The position numbers were made by a program, and so were the translations under genes. The notes beneath the pieces were generated by a model. That model had not been told where the DNA came from and searched no databases. It was given only the letters and a program-made list of their open reading frames with translations. Of a stretch of 64,000 nt of DNA, positions 21,409 through 29,574 are shown piece after piece; position 1 is the first letter of the stretch; every line of letters starts with the position of its first letter. The stretch is from Leucobacter sp. PH1c (GTDB lineage: Bacteria; Actinomycetota; Actinomycetes; Actinomycetales; Microbacteriaceae), in contig NZ_AYMV01000027.1 in NCBI RefSeq assembly GCF_000633415.1, positions 1 through 64,000 on the forward strand, given 5' to 3'.

Positions 21409-22269
21409 ATGACCTCCGGATCGAAGCTCTCCGCCGCCCGCCCCGACGCCGAGTGGTCGGGCGGGATTCGGGTCGCGCTCGTGCAGCTCGCGAGCCCCGA
21501 CAGCGAAAGTCGCGAAGCGCGCATCGCGCGGGTCTCGGCGCTCCTCCGCGCCAACCCGGGGGCGGATCTCTACGTGCTCCCCGAGCTGTGGAGCGCGGGC
21601 TACTTCGCCTTCGCGCGCTACGCGGAGCTCGCCGAATCGTTCGACGGCCCGACCGTGACGATGGCGCAGGAGCTGGCGCGCGAGCTCGGCGCGGCGATCC
21701 ACCTGGGGAGCTTCATCGAGCGGGATCCGTCGGGGACGCTCCACAATACGGCGGTGCTCGTCGACGCGGCGGGCCGGATCGCTCAGCGCTACCGCAAGAT
21801 CCACGTCTTCGGCTACCGCTCCTTGGAGGCCGAGCTGCTCACTCCCGGGGCCGAGCTGAGCGTCGTGCCCGGCCCGCTCGGGGCGACCGCGAGCACCACC
21901 TGCTACGACCTCCGTTTCCCCGGACTCTGGCAGGAGCTCAGCGACCGCGGCGCGGAGGCGGCGATCGTGCCAGCCGCGTGGCCGGCGGCGCGCCGGGAGC
22001 ACTGGCGTCTCCTCACGCAGGCGCGGGCCGTGGAGCACCAGATCTGGGTCGTCGCGGTGAACGCGTGCGGCACGCAGGGCGAGGTGGAGCTCGGTGGCAG
22101 CAGCCGGATCATCGATCCCTCGGGGCGGATCGTCGCCGAGTGCGGCGCCGAGGAGGAGGTGCGCATCGTGACCGTCGACCCGGACCGGGTGGCCGAGGTG
22201 CGCGCGGAGTTCCCGGTGCTCGCCGATCGGCTCGAGCGCGCGGCCTACCGCGCGCTCGGCGACGTGTAG
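21409..22269 (+). CDS. carbon-nitrogen hydrolase (nitrilase superfamily amidase)
   Basis: 286 residues with the Glu-Lys-Cys catalytic triad of the nitrilase superfamily: Glu59 in LPELWSAGYF, Lys130 in YRKIHVFGY and Cys165 in TTCYDLRFP. The fold is otherwise complete. The group resembles omega-amidase/YafV-like enzymes, which repair or hydrolyse amides such as alpha-ketoglutaramate; substrate is uncertain. A TAGGGT box ends 6 nt before the ATG (leaderless start). Confidence 0.88.
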   Translation: MTSGSKLSAARPDAEWSGGIRVALVQLASPDSESREARIARVSALLRANPGADLYVLPELWSAGYFAFARYAELAESFDGPTVTMAQELARELGAAIHLGSFIERDPSGTLHNTAVLVDAAGRIAQRYRKIHVFGYRSLEAELLTPGAELSVVPGPLGATASTTCYDLRFPGLWQELSDRGAEAAIVPAAWPAARREHWRLLTQARAVEHQIWVVAVNACGTQGEVELGGSSRIIDPSGRIVAECGAEEEVRIVTVDPDRVAEVRAEFPVLADRLERAAYRALGDV

Positions 22270-22273
22270 CAGC

Positions 22274-22354
22274 GCCGGAGCACCGCCGGAGCACCCCGCC
22301 AGGCGCACCAGGCCAGGCACGTGCAGCCAGGCGCACCAGGCCAGGCGCGCGCAG
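22274..22354. repeat. short tandem repeats between nitrilase and capA
   Basis: Two copies of an 11-bp unit (GCCGGAGCACC at 22274-22284 and 22285-22295) are followed by two copies of a 28-bp unit at 22299-22326 and 22327-22354 that differ at two positions. They fill the 91-nt gap between convergent stop codons. Looks like slippage-generated minisatellite sequence. Confidence 0.75.
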
Positions 22355-22360
22355 CCAGCC

Positions 22361-23665
22361 TCACCCCGCCGCCGCGGGCTCCAGGATCTCCACCTCAGGG
22401 CCGAGGATCGCCTGCGACGCGGCCAGCTGCGCAGCGGCGGTCGTGCCGAAGCGCGTGCGTTCGAGGAGCGGATCGGCGCTCGCGAGCGGCGTGATGCTCA
22501 GGTTCGTGCGCGCCATCAGGTCTCCTGCGGCCTCCTGCTCGGCGCTCCAGTCGTAGTGCATGTAGGTGAGGATCGCGCTCGGCCGCTCGACCCGCACGGG
22601 ACCGTCGGCGCTGTCGCGCACGAGGTCGAAGCCCGCGATCACGCCCGTGCGCTGATCCAGCTGGAGCTGCGTGTTCAGCATGTTGCCGAGCGAGTACCAG
22701 ACGAGGGTGCGCCCGCCGTCGGCCCGATCGAGCCAGGTCACCGGCTGCAGCACGTGCGGCCCGGTGCCGAGCACCACGTCGGCGCCGAGGTCGGCCACCT
22801 GCTGGGCGAAGGCCCGCTGCGCGTCGTTCACGTCGTGCGAGTCCTCAGTGCCCCAGTGCGCGGAGACCACCACGACGTCGGCGAGCTCGCGCGCGTTCGT
22901 CACGAGCTCGGTGACGAGCGCCGTGTCCGACATCATCGAGAGCGAAACGCCGTCGATCGGCGCGTTCGAGTACTCCGCGAACGCCACGAGCGCGATGCGC
23001 ACGCCGTCCGCCTCGAAGACGCGCACGTCGCGCTGCTCGGCGGCGGAGCGGTTCGCACCGGCGACGATGGCGGGCCCGAGCCCGTCCCACACGGCGCGGG
23101 TCGCCGCGATCCCCGCGGTGCCGAGATCTGCGGCGTGGTTCGTCGCCGTGTTGACGAGGTCGCAGCCGACGCCCTCGCGCAGGTCCCGCGCGAACTTGGT
23201 CGGCGCGTTGAACGTGGGGTACCCGCTGATCCCGAACTCGGCGCCGGCGCTCGGCACCTCCTGGTTGCAGAACGTCACGTCGGCGGCGTCGAGCTGCGCG
23301 GAGATCCCGGAGAAGAACTGGGTGTAGTCGGCGCCGCCGCCGGGGAGGGCGGCCGCGGCGTTCACGGCGTCGTGGGGCAGCATGTCGCCCATCGCGATCA
23401 TGTGCACGGGCTCCGGAGCCGCGGGGGCGGGATCCGCGCTCGGCGTCGGGGACGGCTTCGGCGCGGAGGTGGCCGTGGGGCGGGCCGCGTCGCCCGCGGC
23501 GCGCTTCGGGAGCAGCGCGAGGGCGACGGCCGTCCCCGCGGCGAGGACGAGCGCCGCGACGACGGTCCAGATCGTGAGCCGGAGCCCCCGCGAGAGCTCG
23601 CGCCGTGCGCGCGCACGGCCCGCAGTCGCGTCCGGCTCGATGTGGTCGTCTCTGCGATCCGTCAT
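22361..23665 (-). CDS. CapA-family (PgsA-like) membrane-anchored protein
   Basis: 434 residues. One membrane helix (about 28-52) anchors it, then a Pro/Ala-rich linker, then the CapA metallophosphatase-like domain. Visible landmarks are MIAMGDMLPHDAVN, NTATNHAADLG, VVVSAHWGTED, GADVVLGTGPHVLQPV and WYSLGN. CapA proteins are associated with polyglutamate or capsule biosynthesis in Bacillus, but most actinobacterial members are uncharacterised. Its ATG lies 6 nt after TAGGCT on the minus strand, and it is divergent from the D,D-carboxypeptidase. Confidence 0.88.
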   Translation of the reverse strand: MTDRRDDHIEPDATAGRARARRELSRGLRLTIWTVVAALVLAAGTAVALALLPKRAAGDAARPTATSAPKPSPTPSADPAPAAPEPVHMIAMGDMLPHDAVNAAAALPGGGADYTQFFSGISAQLDAADVTFCNQEVPSAGAEFGISGYPTFNAPTKFARDLREGVGCDLVNTATNHAADLGTAGIAATRAVWDGLGPAIVAGANRSAAEQRDVRVFEADGVRIALVAFAEYSNAPIDGVSLSMMSDTALVTELVTNARELADVVVVSAHWGTEDSHDVNDAQRAFAQQVADLGADVVLGTGPHVLQPVTWLDRADGGRTLVWYSLGNMLNTQLQLDQRTGVIAGFDLVRDSADGPVRVERPSAILTYMHYDWSAEQEAAGDLMARTNLSITPLASADPLLERTRFGTTAAAQLAASQAILGPEVEILEPAAAG

Positions 23666-23671
23666 GTCCTC

Positions 23672-23702
23672 AGCCTAGCTGTGGCCGGCGCGCGGCTAGG
23701 CT
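23672..23702. promoter_or_regulatory. divergent leaderless promoters of capA-like and D,D-carboxypeptidase genes
   Basis: On the minus strand TAGGCT (23677-23672) lies 6 nt before the capA-like ATG. On the plus strand TAGGCT (23697-23702) lies 7 nt before the ATG at 23710. With the start codons only 44 nt apart, the two -35 regions must overlap the opposing promoter. The genes may therefore be co-regulated or compete for polymerase. Confidence 0.5.
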
Positions 23703-23709
23703 GAGGGCC

Positions 23710-24546
23710 ATGTCGCTGCCGCAGACCACCGCACGCGCCGCCCGTGGGCCCCGCAGAGCCGTCGCCGCGCTCGGCCTCGCCCTCGCGCTCACGGCGCCGC
23801 TCGCCGGCTGCGCGGACGAGCCCGCCCCGGGGTCCGGCGCGGGCTCGGGTTCCGAGGCCGGCGCGGGCCGGTCAACCTCCCCCGCGCCGAGCACCCGGCC
23901 GGATCCGGAGCCCGAGGCGGACGCCGCGGAGCCCCCCTTCGATCGCGCCGCGCACTCGCTCGACGACCCCGCCTCGATCTGGGTGGTGAGCAACAAGACC
24001 CGACCGCTCGCGCCGCTCGACTTCGCACCGGCCGACCTCTCGACTCCGCAGGGGGTGGAGAACGAGTTCGCGCAGCCGCTCCGCGAGCCCGCGGCGCGCG
24101 CCGTGGAAACGCTTATCGCGGCGGCGGGCGCGGCGGGCCACGAGGTGCGCGTAATCAGCGCGTACCGCGACTACGCCACGCAGGTGGCGCTCTACGACCG
24201 CTACGTCGCGCGCGACGGCGCGGCCGCGGCGGACACCTACTCGGCCCGGCCCGGCTATTCCGAGCACCAGACGGGGCTCGCGGTGGATCTCGACGACTTC
24301 GGCGCGTGCTACCTCGACGCGTGCTTCGGGGAGACTCCGGCGGGCGCGTGGCTCGCCGAGCACGCGGCCGAGCACGGCTTCGTGGTGCGCTATCCCGCGG
24401 GCAAGCAGGAGGTCACGGGGTTCACCCCGGAGCCGTGGCACTTCCGCTACGTGGGGCCGGAGCTCGCCGAGGAGATGCGCCGCACGGGGGTCACGACGCT
24501 CGAGGAGTTCTTCGGACTCCCAGCGGCCCCCGGCTACGCCGACTGA
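23710..24546 (+). CDS. VanY-type D-alanyl-D-alanine carboxypeptidase, lipoprotein
   Basis: 278 residues. The N-terminus has a twin Arg and hydrophobic stretch with lipobox PLAGC (Cys34), so it should be a lipoprotein outside the membrane. The M15B peptidase motifs SEHQTGLAVDLDD (SxHxxGxAxD) and EPWHFRYVG give the zinc ligands and catalytic Glu. Such enzymes trim the terminal D-Ala of peptidoglycan stem peptides. The ATG at 23710 is preceded by TAGGCT and is the correct start for the signal; the ATG at 23605 is upstream of the promoter. Confidence 0.92.
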   Translation: MSLPQTTARAARGPRRAVAALGLALALTAPLAGCADEPAPGSGAGSGSEAGAGRSTSPAPSTRPDPEPEADAAEPPFDRAAHSLDDPASIWVVSNKTRPLAPLDFAPADLSTPQGVENEFAQPLREPAARAVETLIAAAGAAGHEVRVISAYRDYATQVALYDRYVARDGAAAADTYSARPGYSEHQTGLAVDLDDFGACYLDACFGETPAGAWLAEHAAEHGFVVRYPAGKQEVTGFTPEPWHFRYVGPELAEEMRRTGVTTLEEFFGLPAAPGYAD

Positions 24547-24566
24547 GCCGGGGATATCATCGACGG

Positions 24567-25022
24567 ATGAGCACCGCCCCCGATCCCGCACCCGCACCCG
24601 CAGCCGACGAGCGCACGATCCGTGTCAGCGCGGTCGTGCTGCGCGACGCGGAGGGCCGCGTGCTGAACGTGCGCAAGCGCGGCACCTCGTCGCTCATGCT
24701 GCCGGGCGGCAAGCACGAGCCGGGCGAGGATCCCCGCGACACCGCGGTGCGGGAGTGCGAGGAGGAGCTCGGGCTCGCGCTCGACCGTGCGGCGCTCGAA
24801 CCGCTCGGCGTGTTCCGCGCCGCGGCGGCGAACGAGCCGGGGCACATCGTCGAGGCGACCGTCTTCGCCCACCCCCTCGTGCCCGGCGCCACGGGTGCGG
24901 CGCCCCGCGCCGAGATCGAGCAGGTGGCGTGGGTGGATCCCGCGATCCCGCGCGACGATCTCGCGCCGCTCAACACCGAGCTCGTCTTCCCCGCGCTCCT
25001 CGGGGAGACGCGCGGCCGCTGA
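24567..25022 (+). CDS. NUDIX hydrolase
   Basis: 151 residues with a canonical Nudix box at about 47-69 (GGKHEPGEDPRDTAVREC then EEELG), the Mg-binding loop that cleaves nucleoside diphosphate-X compounds. Substrate cannot be predicted; it may be a MutT-like house-cleaning enzyme. TATCAT lies 6 nt before the ATG, again a leaderless arrangement. It is followed by the acyltransferase gene after 26 nt. Confidence 0.9.
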   Translation: MSTAPDPAPAPAADERTIRVSAVVLRDAEGRVLNVRKRGTSSLMLPGGKHEPGEDPRDTAVRECEEELGLALDRAALEPLGVFRAAAANEPGHIVEATVFAHPLVPGATGAAPRAEIEQVAWVDPAIPRDDLAPLNTELVFPALLGETRGR

Positions 25023-25048
25023 GCGGGCGCGCTGAGGAGCCCCGCACG

Positions 25049-25732
25049 ATGCCGAGTGCCGCGCCCACCGGGGCCCGCCCCGGGCCGGTCTTCACGATCG
25101 GCCGCGCGGTGCTGCGTCCGTTGCTCTGGCTCCGCTTCCGTCCCCGCGTCACGGGGCGGGAGCACGTACCCGGCACGGGCGCGGTGCTCCTCGCGAGCAA
25201 CCACCTCTCCGGGCTCGACACGATCCTGATTCCCACGAGCGCCCCGCGCCCCGTGCAGTTCCTCGCCAAGGCCTCGCTCTTCGAGAGTCGCCTCGGGAGC
25301 TGGTTCTTCCGCGGGATCGGCGCGATCCCGGTGCACCGCAGCGCGTCCGGTGCGGCCCAGGCCGCGCTCGACGCCGGCCGCGAGGTGCTCGCATCCGGCC
25401 GCGTCTTCGCCGTGTTCCCGGAGGGGAGCCGCTCGCGGGACGGCCGCCTGGCGCGGGGTCGCGGCGGGGCGGCCTGGCTCGCGCTCGAAACGGGAGCGAC
25501 CGTGGTGCCCGTCGGCCTCATCGGCACCGACCGCAGGCGCCCGGCGGGCGGCGGCAGGCCCCCGCGCGTCGAGCTGCGTTTCGGCCCGCCCGTTCGGCTC
25601 GGCGATCTCGCGGGACTCCCCGCGGGCCGCGCACGGCGGGAGGCGACGGAGCGCATCATGCGCGCGATCCAGCAGCTGAGCGGGCAAGAGCGCTCGGACG
25701 ACTACGCGCCCGTGCCCGAGTCGGGGAGCTGA
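25049..25732 (+). CDS. PlsC-type 1-acylglycerol-3-phosphate acyltransferase
   Basis: 227 residues. The acyltransferase motifs are ASNHLSGLDT (HxxxxD), GAIPVHR, VFPEGSRSRDG (the phosphate-binding EGxR) and VVPVGLIG. It probably adds the second acyl chain of phospholipids at the membrane face. I chose ATG at 25049, with GAGGAG about ten bases upstream. It likely shares a transcript with the NUDIX gene. Confidence 0.9.
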   Translation: MPSAAPTGARPGPVFTIGRAVLRPLLWLRFRPRVTGREHVPGTGAVLLASNHLSGLDTILIPTSAPRPVQFLAKASLFESRLGSWFFRGIGAIPVHRSASGAAQAALDAGREVLASGRVFAVFPEGSRSRDGRLARGRGGAAWLALETGATVVPVGLIGTDRRRPAGGGRPPRVELRFGPPVRLGDLAGLPAGRARREATERIMRAIQQLSGQERSDDYAPVPESGS

Positions 25733-25856
25733 ACGGGCCAGATCCCGCGCTGTTCGCTCCCGGCGCCCGCGCCGGCCTGTGCGCGTTCGGGTGGGCGTGC
25801 AAGACTGGGGGCGTCCGGCGATCCCGCCCGGGATCGCGGCTCCGGGAGGAGAGACG

Positions 25857-26981
25857 ATGAGCAACCCCGAGGCGCTGCCCGAGGCCGAGCTGTGCACCGA
25901 TCGAGCGGAGCACGGGGACCCGGATGAGCGGGCGCCCTGGATCATCGAACCCCGCGATGTGCCCCTCGGCGGGGTGCGCGCCATGAGCGTCCGGCGCACG
26001 CTCCCCCAGCGGGCGCGCTCCTTCGTCGGCGCGTGGTGCTTCCTCGACCACTACGGTCCCGACGATGTCTCGGCGACCGGCGGCATGGACGTCGCGGCGC
26101 ACCCGCACACGGGGCTCCAGACGGTGAGCTGGCTGTTCTCGGGCGAGATCGAGCACCGCGACAGTGCGGGGCACCACGCGTTCGTGCGGCCGGGCGAGCT
26201 GAACCTCATGACCGCCGGGCGCGGGATCAGCCACTCCGAGCGATCGACGCCCGCGACGACCGTGCTCCACGGCGCCCAGCTCTGGGTGGCGCTGCCCGCG
26301 GACGCCGCAGCGACCGCGCCGGACTTCGCGCACTACGAGCCGCCCGTGCGGCGCGGGCTCGGCTGGGCCGCGCAGGTCTTCCTCGGTGAGCTGCTCGGCG
26401 AGCGCTCGCCCGTACCGGTGTTCTCGCCCCTTGTCGGGGCCGAGATCCGGCTCGAGCCAGGGGCGCTCCTGCCGCTCCGGGTCCGCGCGGAGTTCGAGCA
26501 CGCCGTGCTCGTCGACGCGGGAGCGGTCACGCTCGCCCGCGGCGGCGGCGCAGAGGCGCGCAGCATCGGGATCGCACCGGCCGAGCTCGGCTTCGCGCCG
26601 CTCGGCACCGAGACCCTCTGCCTCACGGCGGGGCCCGAGGGCGCGCGCGTGCTGCTCATCGGCGGCGAGCCGCTCGGCGAAGACCTGATCATGTGGTGGA
26701 ACTTCATGGGCAGGGATCACGCGGAGATCGCTGCGGCGCGGGCGGACTGGCAGGCGCAGATCGCCGCCGTCGGAGTCGCGGACCCGGCCGAGCTCGCGCC
26801 GTCGTCGGCGCTTCCCGCGGCCGCGCAGCAGCGCCCGCACACGGCGGATCCCGCGCGCTTCGGCCTGCCTGACGACGAGCCCGAACCGCCACTGCCGGCC
26901 CCGCCGCTCCCGATCACGCGGCTCGTGCCGCGACGCCAGGACCGCACCACACCGAATCGAAGGAGTCACCCTGATGAGTGA
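25857..26981 (+). CDS. pirin family protein
   Basis: 374 residues in the double-cupin pirin fold. The N-terminal cupin has the metal ligands in VAAHPHTGLQTVSW (two His), GEIEHRDS and the distal Glu in RGISHSE. The C-terminal cupin is followed by a Pro-rich tail. Bacterial pirins are iron-containing proteins, and some show quercetinase activity or bind metabolic enzymes; the role here is unknown. The ATG at 25857 follows GGGAGGAG. Its last 8 nt overlap the GNAT-like gene. Confidence 0.9.
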   Translation: MSNPEALPEAELCTDRAEHGDPDERAPWIIEPRDVPLGGVRAMSVRRTLPQRARSFVGAWCFLDHYGPDDVSATGGMDVAAHPHTGLQTVSWLFSGEIEHRDSAGHHAFVRPGELNLMTAGRGISHSERSTPATTVLHGAQLWVALPADAAATAPDFAHYEPPVRRGLGWAAQVFLGELLGERSPVPVFSPLVGAEIRLEPGALLPLRVRAEFEHAVLVDAGAVTLARGGGAEARSIGIAPAELGFAPLGTETLCLTAGPEGARVLLIGGEPLGEDLIMWWNFMGRDHAEIAAARADWQAQIAAVGVADPAELAPSSALPAAAQQRPHTADPARFGLPDDEPEPPLPAPPLPITRLVPRRQDRTTPNRRSHPDE

Positions 26982-27285
26982 TCAGATCCAGGTCGTCCAC
27001 GACCCCGCGCGGCAGCGCTTCGCCGTGTCCGTCGACGGCGAACTCGCGGGCTTCGCCGAGTACCGGAGCCGGTCCGGCGGCACGCGCCGCGACTTCACGC
27101 ACACCGAGATCGATCCGGCGTACGGCGGCCGGGGACTCGGGGGCACGCTCGTGTCGGCCGCGCTCGAACAGACGCGGGCCGAGGGGCTCACGATCATTCC
27201 GCACTGCCCGTTCGTGGCCGCGTGGCTCCGGCGCCACCCCGACTTCGCGGGCACCGTCGAATGGCCGGCGGGCGCCGAGGGCTGA
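26974..27285 (+). CDS. GNAT-like N-acetyltransferase (YjdJ type)
   Basis: 103 residues of the short GNAT family: FTHTEIDPAYGGRGLGGTLV carries the acetyl-CoA pyrophosphate-binding loop, and IIPHCPFVAAWLRRHPDF matches the typical C-terminus. The target is unknown. Overlaps the end of the pirin gene by 8 nt, so co-translation is likely. Confidence 0.88.
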   Translation: MSDQIQVVHDPARQRFAVSVDGELAGFAEYRSRSGGTRRDFTHTEIDPAYGGRGLGGTLVSAALEQTRAEGLTIIPHCPFVAAWLRRHPDFAGTVEWPAGAEG

Positions 27286-27302
27286 TCCCGGAGGATTCAC
27301 AG

Positions 27303-27341
27303 CGCCCAGTAGTTGCCTGGGGCAACTACTGGGCGTAGAGT
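27303..27341 (+). promoter_or_regulatory. promoter and palindromic operator of the MarR-SDR operon
   Basis: Perfect palindrome at 27303-27335: 15-bp arms (CGCCCAGTAGTTGCC / GGCAACTACTGGGCG) with a 3-nt centre. TTGCCT (27313-27318) and TAGAGT (27336-27341) are 17 nt apart and form a promoter whose -35 lies inside the palindrome. TAGAGT ends 7 nt before the MarR start, so the mRNA is probably leaderless. The MarR protein very likely autoregulates here. Confidence 0.8.
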
Positions 27342-27348
27342 GCGTGGC

Positions 27349-27867
27349 ATGGCCCCCGAATACTCCCTCGCGGACGCCGCGCAGGCACCCGCGGACGCCG
27401 ATCAGGCCACCGCACCGGCGGCCGCGCTGCTCGCGCTCACACGCCTGATCTCGCACTGGACCTCCGCCGATTTCCAGCGCCTCGTCGCAGCGGCCTGCGG
27501 GATCACGCTCGACCCCGTCGCCGTGCGGGCGCTCTACCTGCTCGGCATCTCCGGCGGCTCCGCGACCCCGAGCCGGATCGCCGACGAGCTCCAGCTCAGC
27601 CGCCCCTCGACATCGAAGCTCCTCTCCCGGCTCGAGGCGCACGCGCTGCTCGAGCGCAGCGCCTCCTCGGATCGGCGCTCGGTCGAGATCTCGCTCTCCG
27701 CCCGGGGCCGCGAGACCTTCGGCGTGCTCTTCGACGCGGGCATCGCGATGATCGCCTCCGCGACCGCGCAGTGGCCCGAGACCGAGCGCAGCGCATTCTT
27801 CAGCCTGCTCCCCCGCTTCGCAGCGGGGCTGCTCACCGCACCACCCCAGGGAAAGGAACACTCATGA
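27349..27867 (+). CDS. MarR family transcriptional regulator
   Basis: 172 residues. The winged helix-turn-helix is around 65-115 (SRIADELQLSRPSTSKLLSR, then SASSDRRSVEISLSARG, the wing). MarR dimers bind palindromes and release DNA when a ligand binds. I chose ATG at 27349, because the earlier ATG at 27313 lies inside the operator palindrome. It overlaps the SDR start by 4 nt (ATGA), so regulator and enzyme are one operon. Confidence 0.92.
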   Translation: MAPEYSLADAAQAPADADQATAPAAALLALTRLISHWTSADFQRLVAAACGITLDPVAVRALYLLGISGGSATPSRIADELQLSRPSTSKLLSRLEAHALLERSASSDRRSVEISLSARGRETFGVLFDAGIAMIASATAQWPETERSAFFSLLPRFAAGLLTAPPQGKEHS

Positions 27868-28691
27868 GCCGCACCATCGTGATCACCGGAGCCGCATCCG
27901 GGATCGGCAAGACCACCGCGCAGATCCTGCGCGACGCCGGCCACCGCGTCATCGGGGTCGATCTCCAGGGCGTCGACGTCTCGGGCGACCTGTCCACCCC
28001 CGCGGGGCGCACCGCCGCCGCGGCCTCAGCGACCGAGCTCGCGGGCGGCACCGTGGACGCGGTCATTGCCTGCGCCGGACTCGCCGCTCCGAAGGCGATC
28101 ACCGCCTCCGTGAACTTCTTCGGCATGACCGAGTTCCTCGAGGCCATGCGGCCCGCGCTCGCCCGCTCGAGCGCGCCGCGCGTCGCCCTCGTCTCGTCGG
28201 TCGCCTCTCTCCAGCCCACCTCGCCCGAGCTCGTCGCGGCGCTGCTCAGCGGCGACGAGGCCGCGGCGCGCACGATCGCGGAGGGGCTCGAGGCCGATCC
28301 GCGCTCGGGCAGCCTCATCTACTCCGCGTCGAAGCAGGCGATTTCCCGCTGGGTGCGCCGGGAGGCGCCGACGGCGCGCTGGGCCGGCGCCGGGATCCCG
28401 CTCAACGCGGTCGGGCCGGGAACGGTACTCACGCCGATGACGGCCGAGCTGCTGTCGAGCGAGGAGGGGCGCGCACTCGTCGACCGCTCCGTACCGATGC
28501 CGCTCAACTCGCACCAGCCGCCCGAGAGCATCGCGAACCTCCTCATCTGGCTCGCGTCCGAGCAGAACACCCACTGCTGCGGGCAGACGATCTACTGCGA
28601 CGGCGGCGCGGACGCCGTGCTCCGCGGCGACGACATCTGGTCGTGGAACGAGCAGGGGATCCGGGACACGTTCGCCCGCGTGATGTCCTGA
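27864..28691 (+). CDS. SDR family oxidoreductase
   Basis: 275-residue short-chain dehydrogenase. The NAD(P)-binding TGAASGIG is near the N-terminus, Asp33 of GVDLQG suggests NAD(H) preference, and catalytic Tyr153/Lys157 lie in YSASK. The C-terminus is a complete LIWLASEQNTHCCGQTIYCD segment. It resembles 3-alpha-hydroxysteroid dehydrogenase-like SDRs, which often act on alcohols or steroids. Being coupled to MarR, it probably metabolises the regulator's inducer or a related compound (inference). Confidence 0.9.
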   Translation: MSRTIVITGAASGIGKTTAQILRDAGHRVIGVDLQGVDVSGDLSTPAGRTAAAASATELAGGTVDAVIACAGLAAPKAITASVNFFGMTEFLEAMRPALARSSAPRVALVSSVASLQPTSPELVAALLSGDEAAARTIAEGLEADPRSGSLIYSASKQAISRWVRREAPTARWAGAGIPLNAVGPGTVLTPMTAELLSSEEGRALVDRSVPMPLNSHQPPESIANLLIWLASEQNTHCCGQTIYCDGGADAVLRGDDIWSWNEQGIRDTFARVMS

Positions 28692-28777
28692 CCCGCGGTC
28701 GCCGACTCGCGACGCCCGCCTGAGCGCCGCGCGCGAGACCACCGAACGCGAGAGCACCGCGCGCCAGCGCGCAGCAG

Positions 28778-28829
28778 ACGACCGGGGCCCGGTCCGCCCG
28801 CACCAGCGGATGGACCGGGCCCCGGTCGT
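28778..28829. terminator. bidirectional terminator between SDR and PACE genes
   Basis: Perfect 18-bp arms at 28778-28795 and 28812-28829 with a 16-nt loop, between convergent genes. Both sides can use it. The remainder of 28692-28854 contains no gene. Confidence 0.75.
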
Positions 28830-28854
28830 GCGCAGCGGCTCGCGCCCCGGAGGA

Positions 28855-29457
28855 TCAGGCCCCGGAGGATCGGGCCCCGGCGGCCGAGGCGGGCAGCCCG
28901 AAGATCCGGTCGAACGCCCAGGTGTAGACCACCGTGAAGACGAGGAAGAACACGAGCAGACCGCCCTCGAGCATGAGCGCCTCGATCAGCCCCAGGCCGA
29001 GCATGAACATGACGAGCGGCACGGTGAAGACGAGCACGCCGCCCTCGTAGCCGATCGCGTGGAGCGCGCGGGCACCGACGCCGCGACCGGTCGCGCCCGT
29101 GCGGCGCTCGACCGCCTCGAAGATGGTATTCCAGACGTAGTTCCAGATCGTGGCGGTGGTCGAGAGCAGCACCGCGGTGAGCGTCGATTGGCCCCCGCCG
29201 TGCCCGAGCAGCGAGCTCAGCACGACGACCGTGAAGAGCACGCTGAGCCCCTCGTAGCCCGCGACGAAGACGACGCGGCGCAGCACGGGCCGGGCCTGGA
29301 AGAAGCGGAGGGGGCGGGTGTCCCCGGGATCCGCCAGGCGGATCGTCGCGGTGTCGACGACGCGCTGCGCGGCCGCGTCGACGGCCTCGGCGATCGTACT
29401 GGAGACGGTGGTCAGGGTCGGCGCCAGAGCGCTCGGGGTGTGGCCGGTGGCGGACAC
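28855..29457 (-). CDS. PACE/BTP-domain multidrug efflux protein
   Basis: 200 residues with four membrane helices in two repeated 'bacterial transmembrane pair' units. Each unit shows the conserved R-x-V/I-x-GYEG segment (RRVVFVAGYEGLSVLF; RALHAIGYEGGVLVF). The first pair ends with WNYVWNTIFE and the second with YTWAFDRIF. PACE proteins such as AceI export chlorhexidine and short diamines by proton exchange. This copy carries a ~50-residue hydrophilic N-terminal extension that AceI lacks. Confidence 0.85.
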   Translation of the reverse strand: MSATGHTPSALAPTLTTVSSTIAEAVDAAAQRVVDTATIRLADPGDTRPLRFFQARPVLRRVVFVAGYEGLSVLFTVVVLSSLLGHGGGQSTLTAVLLSTTATIWNYVWNTIFEAVERRTGATGRGVGARALHAIGYEGGVLVFTVPLVMFMLGLGLIEALMLEGGLLVFFLVFTVVYTWAFDRIFGLPASAAGARSSGA

Positions 29458-29574
29458 GGTATCACTCCATCAGGGCCGCTGCCCGCCGAGCCTCCCGAAT
29501 GAAGACTCGCATTTTCTACGGATACAGCAGCTCAATGAGAGTATCACAACGGTTTCAGTTGCAAAAGATGGGTC

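Noticed and set aside
22299-22354. Tandem 28-bp repeat as a CRISPR array
   Set aside because: Only two directly adjacent copies without spacers, and no cas genes nearby.
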